Shown: positions 38,964 through 47,797, counted from the stretch's first letter. The stretch: DNA of 64,000 nucleotides from Simplicispira metamorpha (GCF_004341365.1 NZ_SLXH01000014.1:34929-98928), one strand, 5' to 3'. Numbers and translations: made by a program. Notes: generated by a model from the sequence alone, not told the origin.

Positions 38964-39971
38964 TCAGGCGGCGGCGCGTTGCAGCCGGTCGCGCACGCCT
39001 TCCCAGTCGGGGGTGTCGGGCGGGGTCTCGATCCAGATCAGGCGCACGCCCGCGTCGTCAAAGCTGCGCAGGGCGGCAAACAGCTCGGTGGCGGCGGTGG
39101 CCGCATCGGCGGGCATGCGCCGCAGCAGCACGCCGCTGCTGGCGCTGTGCAGGCCGGTGCGGGCATACACCGCCAGGTGCGCGGCGTCACTGCCCAGCAC
39201 GTCCAGCCCCGCTTGCAGTGCCTTGGCATCCATCAGCCGCACCTTGGCGCTGGGTGCATAGTGCGTCAAAAGTGTGCCTGAGGCGCGCGGGGTATGCGCT
39301 GGTAGCTCCTCTTTTGATAGTGGACGCAGGCCGCAGGCGGCGGCGATCTGGTCGCGCGTGATGGCGCCAGGGCGCAAGAGCACGGGCACGCCGCGCGTGC
39401 AGTCGATGATGGTCGATTCGATGCCCACGGCGCAGGCGCCGCCATCGAGCACCAGCAGCGCGTCGCCCAGCTCGGCCTGCACATGCGCGGCGGTGGTGGG
39501 GCTGACGCGGCCAAAGCGGTTGGCGCTGGGCGCGGCCACGCCCCACACGGGCTCGCCGCCCAGGGCCGGGTCGCTGCTGGCGCAGGCGCGCAGCAGGGCC
39601 TGGGCCACCGGGTGCGCCGGGCAGCGCAGGCCCACGCTGCCCTGCCCGCCGGTGGCCGCAGTGGCCACACCCGCCAGGCGCGGCAGGATGAGCGTGAGCG
39701 GGCCGGGCCAGAAGGCATCGACCAGCGCCTGCGCAAACGCGGGCACCTCGCGGGCAAAGTGGGCAATGCCGCTGGCGTCGGCCACATGCACGATCAACGG
39801 GTGGTCGCTGGGGCGGCCTTTGGCGGCAAAGATTTGCGCCACGGCAGCGTCGTTGCCTGCGTCGGCGGCCAGGCCATACACGGTTTCGGTGGGCAGGCCG
39901 ACCAGCGCACCCGCGCGCAGGGCGCGGGCGGCCGCAGTGATGGAAGCGGGCAGGGTGCCGTCAACAACCAT
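38964..39971 (-). CDS. L-threonylcarbamoyladenylate synthase, Sua5 type
   Basis: A 335-residue enzyme making threonylcarbamoyl-AMP from Thr, bicarbonate and ATP for tRNA t6A. The YrdC domain (about 1-210) shows LVGLPTETVYGLAADA, KGRPSDHPLIVHV, VGLRCPAHPVA and APSANRFGRVSPTTA. The C-terminal Sua5 domain begins at THYAPSAKVRL. The linker between them (about 218-235) is encoded by a dispersed repeat. The start at 39971 has GAGG ahead of it. It lies eight bases behind purK and is therefore probably in the purEK operon. Confidence 0.94.
   Translation of the reverse strand: MVVDGTLPASITAAARALRAGALVGLPTETVYGLAADAGNDAAVAQIFAAKGRPSDHPLIVHVADASGIAHFAREVPAFAQALVDAFWPGPLTLILPRLAGVATAATGGQGSVGLRCPAHPVAQALLRACASSDPALGGEPVWGVAAPSANRFGRVSPTTAAHVQAELGDALLVLDGGACAVGIESTIIDCTRGVPVLLRPGAITRDQIAAACGLRPLSKEELPAHTPRASGTLLTHYAPSAKVRLMDAKALQAGLDVLGSDAAHLAVYARTGLHSASSGVLLRRMPADAATAATELFAALRSFDDAGVRLIWIETPPDTPDWEGVRDRLQRAAA
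39268..39320 (-). repeat. dispersed palindromic repeat, copy 7 (inside the Sua5 gene)
   Basis: Plus strand reads AAAAGTGTGCCTGAGG, then ATGCGCTGGTAGCTCCTC and TTTTGATAG. In the coding frame the expected TGA TAG are GAG GAG, so no stop arises. Confidence 0.6.
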
Positions 39972-39978
39972 GGCGGCC

Positions 39979-41217
39979 TCAGAACGGCGCAATGCCCAGC
40001 AGCGCAGCCGCTTGCAGCGCGGTGGCGCGTGCGGCTTCTGCCGTGGCGGCGGTGATGTTCAGGTGGCCCATCTTGCGCCCGTGCTTGGCCTGCGTTTTGC
40101 CGTACAAGTGCAGGTGGGTGCCGGGCAATGCCAGCACCTGATCCCAGGGCGGCGTGTGCGCTACATCGCCATGGGCAAACCACAAATCGCCCAGCAGGTT
40201 GAGCATGACGGCGGCACTGTGCTGGCGCGGCTGCACCAGCGGCAGGCCCGCGAGGGCGCGCACTTGCAGCTCGAACTGCGAGACGTCGCAGGCGTTCTGG
40301 CTGTAGTGGCCGCTGTTGTGCGGGCGCGGTGCAATCTCGTTGACCACCAGACTGCCGTCTTGCAGCACAAAAAATTCCACGCACAGCACGCCCACGTAGT
40401 GCAGGCCGGTTGCTATCGATTTGGCAGCTGCTACCGCTTGCTGCGCAAGGGCTGGAGGCAGATTTTGTTCATACACCTCGGTCACGGCCAGGATGCCGTT
40501 GCGGTGCAAATTGCGCTGCACCGGCAGGTTGACCACGCTGCCATCGGCGCCGCGCGCCACGATGACCGAGCACTCCAGCGCCAGCGGCAGCATTTTTTCC
40601 AGTACGCAGGGCACCTGGCCGACCGAGTCCCAGGCAGCGGCCAGCTCGGCGGGCGTGGCCACGCGCACCTGGCCTTTGCCGTCGTAGCCCATGCGGGCGG
40701 TTTTGAGGATGCCGGGCAGCAAATCGCCGGAGATGGCAGCCAGTTGCGCGGCCGTCTCGATCACCGCATACGGCGCGCAGGGCACGCCGCAGCGCACAAA
40801 GTGGGCTTTTTCCTGGGCGCGGTCTTGCGCCACGGCCACGGCGCGCGCCGCTGGGGCCACGGGGCACTGCCCGGCCAGCGCCGCCAGCGAGGCGGCGGGC
40901 ACGTTCTCGAACTCGGTGGTCACGGCGTCGCTCAGCGCGGCCAGGCGCGCCAGGCCGTCGGGGTCTTCGTAGCCGGTCTGGATGTGGTGGTGGCTGACCA
41001 GCCCGGCGGGGCTGACCGGATCGGGGTCGAGCACCACGGTGAAGTAACCCATGGCCTGCGCCGCGTGCGCAAACATGCGGCCCAACTGGCCGCCGCCCAG
41101 CACGCCCAGCGTGGCGCCGGGCAGCAATACGGACTGCGCCGGGGCACTGCCGGTGGCCGGGGCGGGAGCGCCTTCGGTGGGCGGGACAAGGTGCAAAGAG
41201 GGGGTGTGATCGGTCAT
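39979..41217 (-). CDS. purK: 5-(carboxyamino)imidazole ribonucleotide synthase
   Basis: An ATP-grasp enzyme of 412 residues converting AIR, bicarbonate and ATP to N5-CAIR. The N-terminus LGVLGGGQLGRMFAHAAQ is typical, followed by VLDPDPVSPAG, LKTARMGYDGKGQ and EIAPRPHNSGHYS. Residues about 250-270 match a dispersed repeat. An extended N-terminus (about 30 residues before LGVLGGG) is Pro/Ala-rich. It follows purE by 24 bases. Confidence 0.96.
   Translation of the reverse strand: MTDHTPSLHLVPPTEGAPAPATGSAPAQSVLLPGATLGVLGGGQLGRMFAHAAQAMGYFTVVLDPDPVSPAGLVSHHHIQTGYEDPDGLARLAALSDAVTTEFENVPAASLAALAGQCPVAPAARAVAVAQDRAQEKAHFVRCGVPCAPYAVIETAAQLAAISGDLLPGILKTARMGYDGKGQVRVATPAELAAAWDSVGQVPCVLEKMLPLALECSVIVARGADGSVVNLPVQRNLHRNGILAVTEVYEQNLPPALAQQAVAAAKSIATGLHYVGVLCVEFFVLQDGSLVVNEIAPRPHNSGHYSQNACDVSQFELQVRALAGLPLVQPRQHSAAVMLNLLGDLWFAHGDVAHTPPWDQVLALPGTHLHLYGKTQAKHGRKMGHLNITAATAEAARATALQAAALLGIAPF
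40409..40470 (+). repeat. dispersed palindromic repeat, copy 8 (inside purK)
   Basis: TTGCTATCGATTTGGCAGCT, then GCTACCGCTTGCTGCGCAAG and GGCTGGAGGCAGATTTTG. Very close to the intergenic copy 5. It is read on the opposite strand as NLPPALAQQAVAAAKSIA. Confidence 0.75.
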
Positions 41218-41241
41218 GCCGTTGCTGTCCAGTGGTGCCCG

Positions 41242-41736
41242 TTATGCCGCAGGCGGCAGGGCCATGTTGCGCGCTACCTCGGTTTGCGCGGCGCGGAAGG
41301 CATCGAGCCGCTGGCGCAGCGCCGGGTTCTCATTGGCCAGCAGGGCCACGGCAAACAGCGCCGCGTTGGCCGCGCCCGCCGTGCCAATCGCAAACGTGGC
41401 CACCGGAATGCCCTTGGGCATTTGCACGATGCTGTGCAGCGAATCGACGCCTTGCAGGTGGCGGCTGGCCACCGGCACGCCCAGCACCGGCACCGTGGTC
41501 TTGGCGGCGATCATGCCCGGCAGGTGGGCGGCGCCGCCCGCACCGGCAATGATGGCTTTCAGGCCCCGGCCCGCAGCCGCTTCGGCATAGGCAAACATGT
41601 CGTCAGGCATGCGGTGCGCTGAAACCACCCGCGCCTCGTGCGGGATGTCGAATTGCTGGAGAATCTGCACTGCGTGCTGCATGGTGTCCCAGTCGCTGCT
41701 GGAGCCCATGACCACACCGATCTGGATGGGGTTCAT
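41242..41736 (-). CDS. purE: N5-carboxyaminoimidazole ribonucleotide mutase
   Basis: Converts N5-CAIR to CAIR, the step after PurK. A 164-residue protein with [41 protein letters not shown] and [30 protein letters not shown]. The start at 41736 gives the usual family N-terminus; an ATG at 41760 is also in frame and neither has a clear ribosome binding site. First gene of purE-purK-sua5. Confidence 0.96.
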   Translation of the reverse strand: MNPIQIGVVMGSSSDWDTMQHAVQILQQFDIPHEARVVSAHRMPDDMFAYAEAAAGRGLKAIIAGAGGAAHLPGMIAAKTTVPVLGVPVASRHLQGVDSLHSIVQMPKGIPVATFAIGTAGAANAALFAVALLANENPALRQRLDAFRAAQTEVARNMALPPAA

Positions 41737-41857
41737 AGTGTGTGGAGAGCGGTGCGCCATGCTGGCCGCTGGCCGCCAAAGTGTGAACCCGCGATTTTAC
41801 TTTTTGCCACCCACCCCCGTTCCCTCCCATTCCCTCCATCGCCAGGAAGCTTGAGCC

Positions 41858-42778
41858 ATGATTGACATCACCCTCGAAAATTTTGAAGCCGAAGTGCTGC
41901 AAGCGTCCATGCAGGCGCCGGTGCTGCTGGACATCTGGGCGCCCTGGTGCGGCCCCTGCAAGCAACTGGGGCCGGTGCTGGAAAAGCTCGAAACCGACTA
42001 CGCCGGGCGCTTCATCCTGGCCAAGCTCGATGCCGACCAGGTGCCGCAAATTGCCGGTCAGCTGTCGCAAATGCTGGGCGTGCGCAGCATCCCGCTGTGC
42101 GTGCTGTTCCACCAGGGCCAGCCGGTCGATGGCTTTACCGGCGCGCTGCCCGAGGCCGAGGTGCGCGCCTTTCTTGACAAACATGTGCCCAGCGCCGCCG
42201 AGGCCGAGGCGCAAGTCGAAGAAGAACAAGCCCTGGACGCCCTGGCCGAGGGCGACACCGACACCGCCCTGGAAAAACTCCAGCACGCCGTGGCCGCCGA
42301 CCCGGCCAACGACGACGCCCGCTTCGATTACGTCAAGCTGCTCTTGCAACTGGGCCGCGAAGACGACGCCAAAGTCGCCTTTGCCCCGGTGATTGCCAAG
42401 GCGGGCACCTCGCGCAAGCTGGGCGCGCTGAAGGCGTGGATGGATGCTCTTGATTTTGTAGCTAATAGCGCAAGTGGCGCGGGCGCTGGGGCCGAATTTG
42501 ATGCCAAAATTGCCGCCAACAAGCGCGATTTTGACGCCCGCTTGGGCCGCGCCCGCTGGCTCATCGCCCAGCAGCGCTGGCAAGACGCCATGGACGAGCT
42601 GCTCGAAATCCTGATGCGCGACAAAGCCTGGAGCGACGAGGCCGCGCGCAAGCTGTACGTGGCCATCCTCGAAATCATCGAGCCGCCCAAGGTGAAAGTG
42701 GCCGACGGCCAGATCCCGCCCGAAGACCCGCTGGTGGCCACCTACCGCCGCCGCCTGTCCAGCGTGGTGCTGAGCTGA
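41858..42778 (+). CDS. thioredoxin with TPR-like C-terminus (CnoX/YbbN type)
   Basis: A 306-residue protein. The thioredoxin domain (1-110) has an intact WCGPC (Cys31, Cys34) and the cis-Pro in SIPLCVLF. A tetratricopeptide-like helical region follows (EQALDALAEGDTDTALEKLQ; ILMRDKAWSDEAARKLYVAILEII). The layout matches CnoX/YbbN, a chaperedoxin that works with DnaK and GroEL. Residues about 196-216 are encoded by a dispersed repeat. AGGAAG precedes the ATG. Convergent with purC; the IS element lies between. Confidence 0.9.
   Translation: MIDITLENFEAEVLQASMQAPVLLDIWAPWCGPCKQLGPVLEKLETDYAGRFILAKLDADQVPQIAGQLSQMLGVRSIPLCVLFHQGQPVDGFTGALPEAEVRAFLDKHVPSAAEAEAQVEEEQALDALAEGDTDTALEKLQHAVAADPANDDARFDYVKLLLQLGREDDAKVAFAPVIAKAGTSRKLGALKAWMDALDFVANSASGAGAGAEFDAKIAANKRDFDARLGRARWLIAQQRWQDAMDELLEILMRDKAWSDEAARKLYVAILEIIEPPKVKVADGQIPPEDPLVATYRRRLSSVVLS
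42443..42503 (+). repeat. dispersed palindromic repeat, copy 9 (inside the thioredoxin gene)
   Basis: GATGCTCTTGATTTTGTAGC, then TAATAGCGCAAG and GGGCGCTGGGGCCGAATTTG. Read in the same frame as the copies in mtnN and leuS. Confidence 0.75.
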
Positions 42779-42810
42779 CCGCGCCACCTTCCGCTTGTCC
42801 ATGCAAAAAG

Positions 42811-42822
42811 GCCCCGAGGGGC
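42811..42822. repeat. target-site duplication, left copy
   Basis: GCCCCGAGGGGC. The same 12 bases recur at 44228-44239. Because the sequence is palindromic, the limits could be 10-12 bases. Confidence 0.85.
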
Positions 42823-42862
42823 AATGCCAGTCAGTTAAGCAAAGTCGAAGCTGAGTTGGTCT

Positions 42863-42896
42863 AAAAAGGGAACGTGTTCAATACGTTCCCTTTTTT
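42863..42896 (+). terminator. terminator at the left end of the IS
   Basis: AAAAAGGGAACG-TGTTCAATA-CGTTCCCTTTTTT just before the transposase start. It would block transcription entering from the thioredoxin gene, a common way for an IS to limit transposase expression. Confidence 0.85.
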
Positions 42897-42899
42897 GTT

Positions 42900-44219
42900 T
42901 TGCCGAGCCTGCTACAAAACACTTTGCATGAGACGTTGGAGGCGCTGCCTGCCAACGGAATGGCCGAATTGAGCGCACTACTCGATCCGGTCTGGATAGA
43001 GCAAGCCCTTGAGGCGACGGGCAAGGCCTCCATACGCCGACGCAAGCTGCCTGCCGAGCATGCCGTGTGGCTGGTGATTGGCCTGGCGCTGTTTCGCCGC
43101 ATGCCCCTGTGGCAGGTGGTGCAGCAAATGGCACTGACGCTTGACGGCAAGGACATACCCGCTCCCAGCGCCAGCGTGCAGGCCCGCCAACGGCTGGGGC
43201 CTGAGTCCATGGCGCATTTGTTTACCTTGCTCACCAAGGCCTGGGGCCGTGCCCATGAGGTGCAAGCAGGGCAAATGCGCGTGCTGGCGGTCGATGGCGT
43301 GGTGTGGTCGGCCCCCGATAGCACGCACAACCGCCAGGAACTGGGCAGCGGCCAGACGCAATACGGCCCCCAGCCTTGGCCCATGGTGCGCGCCGTGTGC
43401 TTGCTCGACACCGATAGCCATGAGTTGCTCGACGCCCAACTGGGGGACTACGGCCATGGCGAGTTGACGCTGGCCGCTGGCCTGCAAGGCCTGGATCACT
43501 CGATCACCTTGTTCGACCGCGCCTACTTCAGTGCTGCATTCCTGCTGGACTGGCAGCAGGCTGGTCAGCAGCGCCATTGGCTCATGCGCGCCAGGGACAA
43601 GCTGCGCTACGAGGTCGTGCAAACCTTGGGGGAAGGCGATTGGCTGATCCGCATGCCCGTCTCGCCCCGTGCCCGGCAACTGCGCCCCGAACTGTCCAGC
43701 CATTGGCAGGCCCGGCTGGTTCAGGTACACGCTGGCGGCAAGATCAGGCGTTTCATCACTTCGATGCTCGAGCCTCACCGGTTTGCCGCAATGGAGCTGG
43801 CGCAGTTGTACCGCCAGCGCTGGGAGATTGAACTGGGGTTTCGGGATATCAAGCAGTCATTGCAGCAAGGCCAAGCGGTGCTGCGCAGCAAGCAGCCCGA
43901 GTTGGTCAAGCAAGAGGTTTGGGGCGTGCTTATCGCCTACACGCTGCTGCGCCGATGGATGCGCCTGATGGCCCAGCACGCGGGTGTCGAGCCTGCCCGC
44001 ATCAGCTTCCACACGGCGCGCCATGCCATCGTGGGGGCGATCAACACGGTGCATCTGGCGCGCGCGGGAGCTGTGCCAGAGCTGCTGCTGCGACTGCTTG
44101 CGCAGGCCCAGCACTTCGTGCTCCCGCCTCGTCGAACCGGGCGCTCCTTCCCGCGCGAGGTCAAACGATCCACACGCAGCAAGTACCCTCCGAAAAAATG
44201 CCAGTCAGCGGTTAACTGA
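42900..44219 (+). CDS. IS4-family transposase
   Basis: A 439-residue DDE transposase. Catalytic residues are Asp132 (LAVDGVVW), Asp206 (ITLFDRAYF) and Glu311 in the YREK signature (Tyr304, Arg307, Glu311, Lys318). The N-terminal region (RRRKLPAEHAVWLVIGLALF, ASVQARQRLG) matches the IS4 subgroup. The apparent start is TTG at 42900, directly after the terminator T-run, with no ribosome binding site; an internal start is possible. The last codons lie in the right inverted repeat. Confidence 0.93.
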   Translation: MPSLLQNTLHETLEALPANGMAELSALLDPVWIEQALEATGKASIRRRKLPAEHAVWLVIGLALFRRMPLWQVVQQMALTLDGKDIPAPSASVQARQRLGPESMAHLFTLLTKAWGRAHEVQAGQMRVLAVDGVVWSAPDSTHNRQELGSGQTQYGPQPWPMVRAVCLLDTDSHELLDAQLGDYGHGELTLAAGLQGLDHSITLFDRAYFSAAFLLDWQQAGQQRHWLMRARDKLRYEVVQTLGEGDWLIRMPVSPRARQLRPELSSHWQARLVQVHAGGKIRRFITSMLEPHRFAAMELAQLYRQRWEIELGFRDIKQSLQQGQAVLRSKQPELVKQEVWGVLIAYTLLRRWMRLMAQHAGVEPARISFHTARHAIVGAINTVHLARAGAVPELLLRLLAQAQHFVLPPRRTGRSFPREVKRSTRSKYPPKKCQSAVN

Positions 44220-44227
44220 CTGGCATT
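44197..44227. repeat. palindromic right end of the IS
   Basis: AATGCCAGTCAG and CTGACTGGCATT face each other seven bases apart, so the right terminal repeat has an extra inverted copy just inside it. It contains the transposase stop codon. Confidence 0.8.
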
Positions 44228-44239
44228 GCCCCGAGGGGC
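44228..44239. repeat. target-site duplication, right copy
   Basis: GCCCCGAGGGGC, identical to 42811-42822, followed by C and TTTT, the surviving T-run of the original terminator. Confidence 0.85.
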
Positions 44240-44262
44240 CTTTTGCTTTGGGCGGGTGGCGT

Positions 44263-45183
44263 TCAGCCCGTCAGCCGTTCCAGCGCCTCGCGGTACTTGG
44301 CGGCGGTCTTTTCGATCACGTCCTGCGGCAGGCGCGGTGCGGGGGCGGTTTTGTCCCAGGGCTTGCCGCCCACCTTGGCTTGCTCCAGCCAGTCGCGCAC
44401 AAACTGCTTGTCGTAGCTGGGCGGGTTCTCGCCTTGGGCCAGGGCGTCGGCGTAGCCTTCCACAGGCCAGTAGCGCGAGCTGTCGGGGGTGAGCACTTCA
44501 TCCATCAGCACCAGCGTGCCATCAGGCGCCAGGCCGAACTCGAACTTGGTGTCGGCAATGATCATGCCCTTGGTCAGGGCGATTTCAGCGGCGGCCTTGT
44601 AGATGGCGATGCTCAGGTCGCGGATCTTTGTGGCCAGTTCCAGGCCGATCATTTCGACCGTGCGCTCGAAGGTGATGTTCTCGTCGTGCTCGCCCGCAGC
44701 GGCCTTGGCGGCGGGGGTGTAGATGGGCTCGGGCAGCTTGGCCGCGTTGGTCAGCCCTTCGGGCAGGGGTACGCCGCACACCGCACGCGATTCTTGGTAC
44801 TCCTTCCAGCCGCTGCCTGCCAGGTAGCCGCGCACCACCGCCTCGACGGGAATGGGTTGCAGGCGCTGCACCAGCATGGAGCGGCCACGCACCTGCGCGG
44901 CCTCGGCGGGGCTGACCACGCTCTCGGGGGCCTCGCCGGTGAGGTGATTGGGGCAGATGTGGCCCAGCTTGTCGAACCAGAACAGCGCCATCTGCGTCAG
45001 CAACTCGCCCTTGCCGGGGATGGGCTCGCCCATGATCACGTCAAACGCCGAGAGCCGGTCGCTGGCCACCATCAGGATGCGGTCAGTGCCCACGGCGTAG
45101 TTGTCGCGCACCTTGCCGCGCGCCAGCAGCGGCAGCGAGGTCAGGGCAGAGGTGTGCAGGGCAGGGGAGCTGGGCTGGGTCAT
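44263..45183 (-). CDS. purC: phosphoribosylaminoimidazole-succinocarboxamide synthase
   Basis: SAICAR synthase, 306 residues, joining CAIR and aspartate with ATP, the step after PurE. It has [74 protein letters not shown] and [11 protein letters not shown]. Read on the same strand as purE-purK, but the thioredoxin gene and the IS now lie between. Its terminator was disrupted by the IS. Confidence 0.97.
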   Translation of the reverse strand: MTQPSSPALHTSALTSLPLLARGKVRDNYAVGTDRILMVASDRLSAFDVIMGEPIPGKGELLTQMALFWFDKLGHICPNHLTGEAPESVVSPAEAAQVRGRSMLVQRLQPIPVEAVVRGYLAGSGWKEYQESRAVCGVPLPEGLTNAAKLPEPIYTPAAKAAAGEHDENITFERTVEMIGLELATKIRDLSIAIYKAAAEIALTKGMIIADTKFEFGLAPDGTLVLMDEVLTPDSSRYWPVEGYADALAQGENPPSYDKQFVRDWLEQAKVGGKPWDKTAPAPRLPQDVIEKTAAKYREALERLTG

Positions 45184-45349
45184 GGTCTGGCAGGTGGGAA
45201 ATCAGGTGGCGCCCGGGGGCGCGAAATGGACGAAGGTGCAAAGCGCACGAAGGCCGGGGCCGCCGCACGGCAAAGCCCGCCATTGTGCGCACTTTTTCAG
45301 GTGCGCGCGAGGGGGTATTTTTACCCCGTGGCGCCATGGCGTTATGGCG

Positions 45350-45378
45350 TTGCTTTTCGCCGCAGGCAGGCGCATAGT
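45350..45378 (+). promoter_or_regulatory. possible promoter of hpf
   Basis: TTGCTT, 17 bases, CATAGT, about 95 bases before the hpf ATG. The rest of the 290-base gap between purC and hpf holds a GGGGTA-TTT-TACCCC hairpin (about 45312-45327) and CGCGTCAACGCG followed by seven T, but no gene. Confidence 0.35.
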
Positions 45379-45473
45379 GAAAGCGCGTCAACGCGTTTTT
45401 TTCGGGTTCTCGCGGGTTGCCTTCAGAAGTAAAGGCGGCTTTTTTCTCACCGTGAACGACAGGAGACTTTCCT

Positions 45474-45806
45474 ATGAATTTGACGATCAGCGGCCACCAT
45501 CTGGACGTGACGCCTGCCTTGCGCAACTACGTCACCACCAAGCTCGATCGGATCACCCGCCACTTTGATCAGGTGGTGGGCGTCAAGGTGTTGTTGTCGG
45601 TTGAAAACCAGAAAGAAAAGGAAAAGCGCCAGCACGCCGAGTGCAGTGTGCGCGTCAAAGGAAGTGACCTGTTTGCCGAGTCGGCCCATGAGGATTTGTA
45701 CGCCGCAGTCGATGAGCTGGTCGATAAACTTGATCGGCAAGTGGTGCGCCACAAGAACCGTTTGCAAGACCACCACGCTGAGGCCCGCCGTCGGCTCAAT
45801 GACTGA
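45474..45806 (+). CDS. hpf: ribosome hibernation-promoting factor
   Basis: A 110-residue HPF/YfiA-family protein that binds the small ribosomal subunit in stationary phase. It has [20 protein letters not shown] and the basic/acidic pattern [20 protein letters not shown], then [23 protein letters not shown]. This is the short form lacking the dimerisation domain. CAGGAG precedes the ATG. hpf-ptsN-hprK is the usual order, but rpoN, often upstream, is absent here (purC instead). Confidence 0.95.
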   Translation: MNLTISGHHLDVTPALRNYVTTKLDRITRHFDQVVGVKVLLSVENQKEKEKRQHAECSVRVKGSDLFAESAHEDLYAAVDELVDKLDRQVVRHKNRLQDHHAEARRRLND

Positions 45807-45837
45807 GTGTGCCTTGTGCTTCATCCACCATCCCAGC

Positions 45838-45860
45838 AAACCGCCCACGGGCGGTTTTTT
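45838..45860 (+). terminator. terminator between hpf and ptsN
   Basis: AAACCGCCC-AC-GGGCGGTTT followed by three more T. A strong stem, so ptsN may have its own promoter (CATAAT at 45900-45905). Confidence 0.85.
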
Positions 45861-45899
45861 CCTGCCACGCGCAGCGCAAAAAGCCTTGGCAAGGCGGTG

Positions 45900-45905
45900 C
45901 ATAAT
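45900..45905 (+). promoter_or_regulatory. possible -10 box for ptsN
   Basis: CATAAT, 12 bases before the ptsN ATG and downstream of the hpf terminator. This close spacing would give a very short or absent leader. Confidence 0.25.
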
Positions 45906-45917
45906 CAGCGCCAAACC

Positions 45918-46385
45918 ATGAATCGCCTTTCTTCCATCCTGCCTGCGGCGCAAGTCCTCGTGGGCGTAGACGCCACCAGCAAAAAGCGCGCCTTTGAAGA
46001 GGCCGGGCTGTTGTTTGAGAGCCTGCATGGCTTGTCGCGCGCCTTGATCACCGACAGCCTTTTTGCGCGCGAGCGCCTTGGCTCCACCGGGTTGGGCCAT
46101 GGCGTGGCCATTCCGCATGGCCGCATCAAGGGGCTCAAGTCGCCCATGGCGGCGGTGTTCCAGCTGGAGCGCCCGATTGGCTTTGATGCACCCGATGAGC
46201 AGCCCGTGGGTTTGCTGATCTTTTTGCTGGTGCCCGAGGCCGCAACGCAAAAACACCTGGAAATCCTCTCGGAAATCGCCGAGCTGCTCAGTGATGCGGT
46301 GCTGCGCGAAACGATCAAGACCTGCCCTGACGCCGTGGCGTTGCACGGTCTGATTGCCCGTTGGCAATCTACCCAGACCATCTGA
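45918..46385 (+). CDS. ptsN: nitrogen-regulatory PTS component EIIA(Ntr)
   Basis: A 155-residue phospho-acceptor of the nitrogen PTS branch. The phosphorylation site is His67 in GHGVAIPHGRI. Other landmarks are LTSxx-like SLFARERLGSTGLG and VGLLIFLLVPEAATQKHLEILSEIAELLSD. In this branch it affects K+ transport and stress responses in proteobacteria; three K+-uptake genes lie later in the window, though not adjacent. hprK follows 21 bases later. Confidence 0.95.
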   Translation: MNRLSSILPAAQVLVGVDATSKKRAFEEAGLLFESLHGLSRALITDSLFARERLGSTGLGHGVAIPHGRIKGLKSPMAAVFQLERPIGFDAPDEQPVGLLIFLLVPEAATQKHLEILSEIAELLSDAVLRETIKTCPDAVALHGLIARWQSTQTI

Positions 46386-46406
46386 CCCTTTGACCATCGC
46401 AGCGCC

Positions 46407-47357
46407 GTGAAACCCAACGTTGTCAGCGCCGATGCCCTGTTTGAAGAGTTTCGCATCCACCTGAAATGGGAGTGGGTGGCAGGGCTGGGCGCTTCCGAGC
46501 GCCGTTTTGACGAGGTCGCGGTGCGTTCTGCACGCTCCGGGGCCGATCTGGTCGGGTATTTGAATTACATCCACCCCTACCGCGTCCAGATTCTGGGCGA
46601 GCGCGAGGTGGCCTACCTCACCAACGCTACTACTGAGGATTGCCAGCGCCGCATTGCGCGCATCGTCACGCTGGAGCCACCGGTGCTGGTGCTGGCCGAT
46701 GGCCAGGGCGCCCCCGAGGCGTTGCTGCAAATGTGCGAGCGCGCGCAAATCCCCATGTTTGCCACGCGCGAGTCGTCAGCTTTTGTGATTGATGTGCTGC
46801 GCGCTTACCTGTCCAAGCATTTTGCCGATCGCACCACCATGCACGGTGTGTTCATGGACATTCTGGGCTTGGGCGTGCTGATCACTGGCGAGTCGGGCCT
46901 GGGCAAGAGCGAGCTGGGGCTGGAGCTGATTTCGCGCGGCAACGGACTGGTAGCCGATGATGCGGTGGATTTGTACCGCATCAACCAGACCACCATTGAG
47001 GGCAAATGCCCCGATTTGTTGCAAAACCTGCTTGAAGTGCGCGGGATCGGCCTGCTGGACATCCGTGCCATTTTTGGTGAGACCGCCGTGCGGCGCAAGA
47101 TGCGCCTCAAGCTCATCGTGCACCTGGTGCGCAAAGAAACCATGGAGCGCGAGTACGAGCGCATGCCCTATGAGCCGCTCACCCAGGATGTACTGGGCGT
47201 ACCCGTGCTGAAGGCGGTGATCCAGGTGGTGGCAGGGCGCAACATTGCTGTGTTGGTCGAGGCGGCGGTGCGCAACACCATTTTGCAACTGCGCGGTATT
47301 GATACCTACCAGGAGTTTGTCGAGCGCCACCGCCGTGCCATGGAGCAGAGCGGCTGA
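46407..47357 (+). CDS. hprK: HPr kinase/phosphorylase
   Basis: A 316-residue bifunctional enzyme acting on Ser46 of HPr. It has a Walker A motif GESGLGKS (161-168), catalytic HGV (His146) and the K/P-loop partner [22 protein letters not shown] start at 46407. Betaproteobacteria with an incomplete sugar PTS retain this gene beside ptsN. ptsH and ptsI are outside the window. Confidence 0.96.
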   Translation: MKPNVVSADALFEEFRIHLKWEWVAGLGASERRFDEVAVRSARSGADLVGYLNYIHPYRVQILGEREVAYLTNATTEDCQRRIARIVTLEPPVLVLADGQGAPEALLQMCERAQIPMFATRESSAFVIDVLRAYLSKHFADRTTMHGVFMDILGLGVLITGESGLGKSELGLELISRGNGLVADDAVDLYRINQTTIEGKCPDLLQNLLEVRGIGLLDIRAIFGETAVRRKMRLKLIVHLVRKETMEREYERMPYEPLTQDVLGVPVLKAVIQVVAGRNIAVLVEAAVRNTILQLRGIDTYQEFVERHRRAMEQSG

Positions 47358-47371
47358 GTCATTGGCAGCGC

Positions 47372-47797
47372 CTAGCGAGGTGGGCGCGCAGCGCAGGTAG
47401 CGCACTGCCCATACAGCGCCATGGCGTGGTCATGCACGACCCAGCCTTTGTTTTTAGCCACCAGCTGCTGGCGCTTTTCGATCTCGGCGTCGTAAAACTC
47501 TTCGACCTTGCCGCAAGAAGTGCAGACAAAGTGGTCGTGGTGGCTACCCTGATCCAGCTCGTACACCGCCTTGCCGCTTTCAAAATTGCTGCGCATCAGC
47601 AAGCCGGCCTGCTCAAACTGCGTCAGTACGCGGTACACCGTGGCCAGGCCGACGTCGGATCGCTCTTCCAGCAGCACGCGGAACACATCTTCGGCCGTCA
47701 TGTGGCGCTGTCCGCCCTTCTGGAAAATTTCAAGAATCTTCAGGCGTGGCAACGTGGCCTTCAGGCCGGTGTTCTTCAGTTCATCAATGTTCGTCAT
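47372..47797 (-). CDS. fur: ferric uptake regulator Fur
   Basis: A 141-residue Fe(II)-dependent repressor. The DNA-binding domain includes [14 protein letters not shown] and [20 protein letters not shown]. Metal sites are [11 protein letters not shown] and a C-terminal CATCA. Divergent from bamE, as in other Burkholderiales. Confidence 0.97.
   Translation of the reverse strand: MTNIDELKNTGLKATLPRLKILEIFQKGGQRHMTAEDVFRVLLEERSDVGLATVYRVLTQFEQAGLLMRSNFESGKAVYELDQGSHHDHFVCTSCGKVEEFYDAEIEKRQQLVAKNKGWVVHDHAMALYGQCATCAARPPR

Larger units (their letters stand above)
42823..44227 (+). mobile_element. IS4-family insertion sequence, IS4-like subgroup, complete
   Basis: 1405 bases, bounded by inverted repeats AATGCCAGTCAGTTAAGC (left) and AATGCCAGTCAGTTAACC (right, minus strand), 16 of 18 identical, and a 12-base target duplication. 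It contains one intact transposase gene and an inward-protecting terminator near the left end. Ends and transposase resemble E. coli IS4. It was inserted into the hairpin of the bidirectional terminator between the thioredoxin gene and purC; the uninterrupted site would read AAAAAGGCCCCGAGGGGCC followed by TTTT. Intact ORF and perfect duplication suggest a recent insertion. Confidence 0.95.

Noticed and set aside
42863..42896. Taking the hairpin at the IS left end as the original terminator of the thioredoxin gene
   Set aside because: It lies inside the inverted repeats of the IS; the original terminator is the duplicated GGCCCCGAGGGGCC.
45335..45360. A sigma-54-like promoter (GG...GC) before hpf
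   Set aside because: The GG-GC spacing is 12, not the required 10; an ordinary sigma-70-like pair fits better.
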